NCBI RefSeq assembly: GCF_900114375.1
Contig: NZ_FOSV01000002.1
Location: forward strand, 1-64,000
DNA from: Methylorubrum salsuginis
Lineage (GTDB): Bacteria; Pseudomonadota; Alphaproteobacteria; Rhizobiales; Beijerinckiaceae
DNA length: 64,000 nucleotides
Direction of reading: 5' to 3'
The notes below the pieces were generated by a model. It was not told where the DNA came from and did no database searches. It saw nothing but the letters and a program-made list of their open reading frames with translations. This document shows positions 62,234 to 64,000 of the stretch, piece after piece; within the stretch, counting starts at the first letter, position 1, and every line of letters begins with the position of its first letter. Made by a program: the position numbers and the translations under genes.

Positions 62234-63448
62234 TCACGCCTCCGTGGCGGGCTCGGCCCGGTCTTCGCCCAGCATGAACCGGTTCCGGCCGCGCCTCTTG
62301 GCGGCGTAGAGCGCGCGATCCGCCTCCGCGATCAGGTCCGCGGCCGGTATGACCGTGCCCTCGGGGCGCCGCGCGGCGCCGATGCTGATCGTGGCGACAC
62401 TGATGCCGTCGGCGCGGGCCGGATGGACGATGGCGAGCGCCTCGACCGCCTTCCCGAGTTGGCGGGCGCAGCGCGCCAGCGCCAACTCGCTCGCATCGTC
62501 CCGGATCAGGAAGGTGAACTCCTCGCCGCCGAAGCGGGCGCAGAAGGCATCGTTGTGCCGGGCGAAGTCCGCGAAGGTCTCGGCGATCCGCCGCAGGCAG
62601 TCGTCGCCGGCCGGATGGCCGAGCGCATCGTTGTAGAGCTTGAAGTAATCGATATCGATCATCATCAGGGCCATCGGGCCCGGCCGCGCCAGCCATGCAT
62701 CCAACCGCTCCGCGAGGTGGCGGCGGTTCGGCAGGCCGGTCAGGGCGTCGGTGTGCGACAGGTTCTCGAACTCGCGCCGGGAGGCGTCGGCGCTCTTGGC
62801 CCGAAGCCCGGCATCCAGCGTCGCGAGGTAGTCGCCGCAGCGCCGCCGCTCCATCACGTAGTTGGCGTAGAGGCTGAAGATGCAGGCTGTGGTGATCTGC
62901 ACCGCGAAGGCGGCCTGGAGCGCCGGGGGGAGATCGGCCTTCGTGCCGAGGGCGAGCAGGGTGACGCCGAGCGCGCTCCCGGTGAAGGCGACCGCGTGCT
63001 GGAAGCGCAGCGCCAGCAGCATGTTGGCGAAGACGATCGTCAGGGACAATTCGCCGAAGGTGAACAGCCCGAACGGATCGTGCGTCATCCAGAACAGGGA
63101 GACCGGGATCAGATAGGCGTTGAGGATGCCCACGAGCACCGAGCGTTCGGTCCCAAGCGGCGGCGTCCGCCCGATCAGCCACGCGAGACCGAGGGAGACC
63201 GGCGTGACGAGCCCGACGCGGAGCGCCACCGACAGCCAGAGGATATCGGGCAGCAGGACGATGCTGGTGAAGTTGAAGACGTTGTAGAGGGCGATCCCGA
63301 CGAGGATGGCCGAACGCAGCTCGGCGGTCCGCCGCGCGCCGTGCTCGGCATCGTAGAGATCCCGGATCGGGGCCGCCAGACGCAGCCAGCGGTCGAGCGC
63401 CGGTTTCCCGCCGAGATCGTAGAAGCGCTGGATCGCGAGCGCCGGCAT
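62234..63448 (-). CDS. Membrane diguanylate cyclase (404 aa)
   Basis: After about 45 residues, six hydrophobic segments (LVGIALYNVFNFTSIVLLP through ITTACIFSLYANYV) form an unnamed MASE-like sensor. The GGDEF domain starts LSHTDALTGLPNRRHLAERL and contains FGGEEFTFLI, the active GGEEF variant. It would synthesise cyclic di-GMP. GGGGAACGG precedes the ATG. Its promoter region contains TTAGC-AAAA-GCTAA. Confidence 0.88.
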   Translation of the reverse strand: MPALAIQRFYDLGGKPALDRWLRLAAPIRDLYDAEHGARRTAELRSAILVGIALYNVFNFTSIVLLPDILWLSVALRVGLVTPVSLGLAWLIGRTPPLGTERSVLVGILNAYLIPVSLFWMTHDPFGLFTFGELSLTIVFANMLLALRFQHAVAFTGSALGVTLLALGTKADLPPALQAAFAVQITTACIFSLYANYVMERRRCGDYLATLDAGLRAKSADASRREFENLSHTDALTGLPNRRHLAERLDAWLARPGPMALMMIDIDYFKLYNDALGHPAGDDCLRRIAETFADFARHNDAFCARFGGEEFTFLIRDDASELALARCARQLGKAVEALAIVHPARADGISVATISIGAARRPEGTVIPAADLIAEADRALYAAKRRGRNRFMLGEDRAEPATEA

Positions 63449-63827
63449 CGTTCCGTTCCCCTTTACCGGAGGGACGTAGCGCCGATGCTTTTAGCTTTTG
63501 CTAATGTGACGTTCGCAAGACGAACGTCTTCATTCGGCCTGTCGGTTCGATACAGTACCGAGTTCAACAAACGGCAGTGTCAACTCGAAGCATCGGCGGA
63601 TGAAGGCACTCGCCGCCTGCCGGGCGGTCGCGCCTCGCATCGGCCATCTTGCCTGCGCGGCCAAACTAAGGAGCGAGAGCCGCCGGCCCGATGCCATCCG
63701 AACGGATACGGTTCTCGCGCATCATCTTTTTCCGAAAGCGGGACTCCACCTTTCGGGACGATGCGTTCGCTCCTTGTGCCGCATCGTCTTTTTCCGAAAG
63801 CCGGAAACCACCTTTCGGGAGGATGCT
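63449..63827. other. Intergenic region with inverted repeats and two REP-like units
   Basis: No gene is supported. The left part has a TTAGC/GCTAA dyad (around 63490-63503) and an AACGT-rich segment that should hold the GGDEF-gene promoter. The right part (63715-63827) carries two adjacent GCATC...TTTTTCCGAAAG...CCACCTTTCGGGACGATGC units, a head-to-tail REP-like pair. Confidence 0.6.
63715..63827. repeat. Tandem REP-like repeat pair
   Basis: Two copies of GCGCATCATCTTTTTCCGAAAG and CCACCTTTCGGGACGATGC occur in direct order, about 60 bp apart, the second ending just before the glutathione reductase stop codon. The core matches the reverse complement of the 6893 element. Confidence 0.8.
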
Positions 63828-64000
63828 CTAACCCACGCCGACCGGATGCTTCACCACGAACGGCGTGCGCATCGTCACCAACTCCTCGCCCAGCGTCGGG
63901 TGAACCGCGATGGTTCGGTCGAAATCGGCCTTGGTGGCCCCCATGGTCACCGCGATGCCGACCGCCTGGATGATCTCGCCCGCATCCGGCCCCAGCACGT
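63828..64000 (-). CDS. gor: Glutathione-disulfide reductase, C-terminal 56 residues (partial)
   Basis: The gene enters from the right edge and ends with TAG at 63828-63830. It encodes the reductase dimerisation-domain end: [44 protein letters not shown]. The His-Pro near ...[10 protein letters not shown] is the active-site acid-base pair of the family. The ATKADFD form is typical of glutathione reductases rather than lipoamide dehydrogenases. The rest lies outside the window. Confidence 0.85.
   Translation of the reverse strand, partial: VLGPDAGEIIQAVGIAVTMGATKADFDRTIAVHPTLGEELVTMRTPFVVKHPVGVG

Noticed and set aside
61669..62277. Arg-rich frame inside the TAXI-type gene
   Set aside because: An alternate-frame shadow of a gene with clear membrane and binding-domain features.
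62423..63973. 516-residue plus-strand frame opposite the last GGDEF gene
   Set aside because: It is a shadow of the cyclase and runs through the REP-like repeats; no protein motif is present.

Overview
This 64-kb window is high-GC DNA from an alphaproteobacterium. Gene content, gene order and codon use point to a Methylobacterium/Methylorubrum-type genome. The evidence is rimP-nusA-ylxR-infB-rbfA-truB in alphaproteobacterial form, pdxJ-acpS-lepB-rnc-era, a CtrA-type TTAA-N7-TTAA box, many GGDEF proteins and the dispersed inverted-repeat families common in that group. The genus is inferred from pattern recognition, not from a search.

Layout: (1) 1-1030 is a nest of insertion-sequence remnants: an IS3-type transposase end that cut into an IS630-type transposase, followed by a second IS630 fragment. 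(2) 1080-2213 is a lytic transglycosylase gene, divergent from the operon that follows. (3) 2524-11495 is the most unusual region: eight co-directional genes encoding myo-inositol-phosphate synthase, an HD-like protein, a SAM methyltransferase, a Gfo/Idh/MocA oxidoreductase, a YcaO protein, a TIM-barrel isomerase-like protein, a GT4 glycosyltransferase and a PIG-L deacetylase. The last four overlap start to stop. This looks like a pathway for an inositol-based, glycosylated and deacetylated small molecule with mycothiol-like early steps, but with a YcaO ATP-dependent step in place of recognisable MshC/MshD. (4) 11668-16813 holds a uracil-DNA glycosylase-like protein, a YbhN/LPG-synthase-like membrane protein, a PhoR-like kinase, a small exported protein with an in-frame stop and a MASE1-GGDEF protein. 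(5) 17206-20475 is a copper island: Cys-rich four-helix protein, CueR-type operator, CopA ATPase and CueR. (6) 20606-25950 has an M20 amidohydrolase, two hypothetical exported or membrane proteins, asd, and an AT-richer islet with a broken toxin-like gene plus an immunity-like partner.

(7) 25964-34884 carries an acetyltransferase gene and the translation/transcription operon rimP-nusA-ylxR-infB-rbfA-truB, whose leader contains a strong terminator-like hairpin. (8) 35116-42155 is a minus-strand block: leuB, rsuA-type and rsmC-type rRNA modification genes, then era, rnc, lepB, acpS and pdxJ. (9) 42328-51482 contains an FtsX-type permease, a Bax-inhibitor-1 protein, a MocR regulator divergent from a micro-ORF/EamA exporter pair, two periplasmic proteins, a nitroreductase, a flavin reductase-like protein and a small lysine-rich exported protein. 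(10) 51783-64000 contains a CHASE3-like GGDEF protein, a degenerate CitE-like protein, a second lytic transglycosylase coupled to a DUF2336-like protein, a radical-SAM/UdgX DNA-repair pair, OsmC, RecX, a membrane-anchored TAXI-type binding protein, a third GGDEF protein and the 3' end of a glutathione reductase gene.

Two dispersed repeat families recur. One is a REP-like inverted repeat with core GAGCATCGTCCCGAAAGGTGG (6893, 27620, 51660 and 63720 areas). The other is a C/G-rich CCCCTCCCC...GGGGAGGGG family (11570, 21810, 34905, 41300 and 58070 areas). The last copy appears to be translated as part of the UdgX-like gene. No rRNA, tRNA or CRISPR array was recognised.
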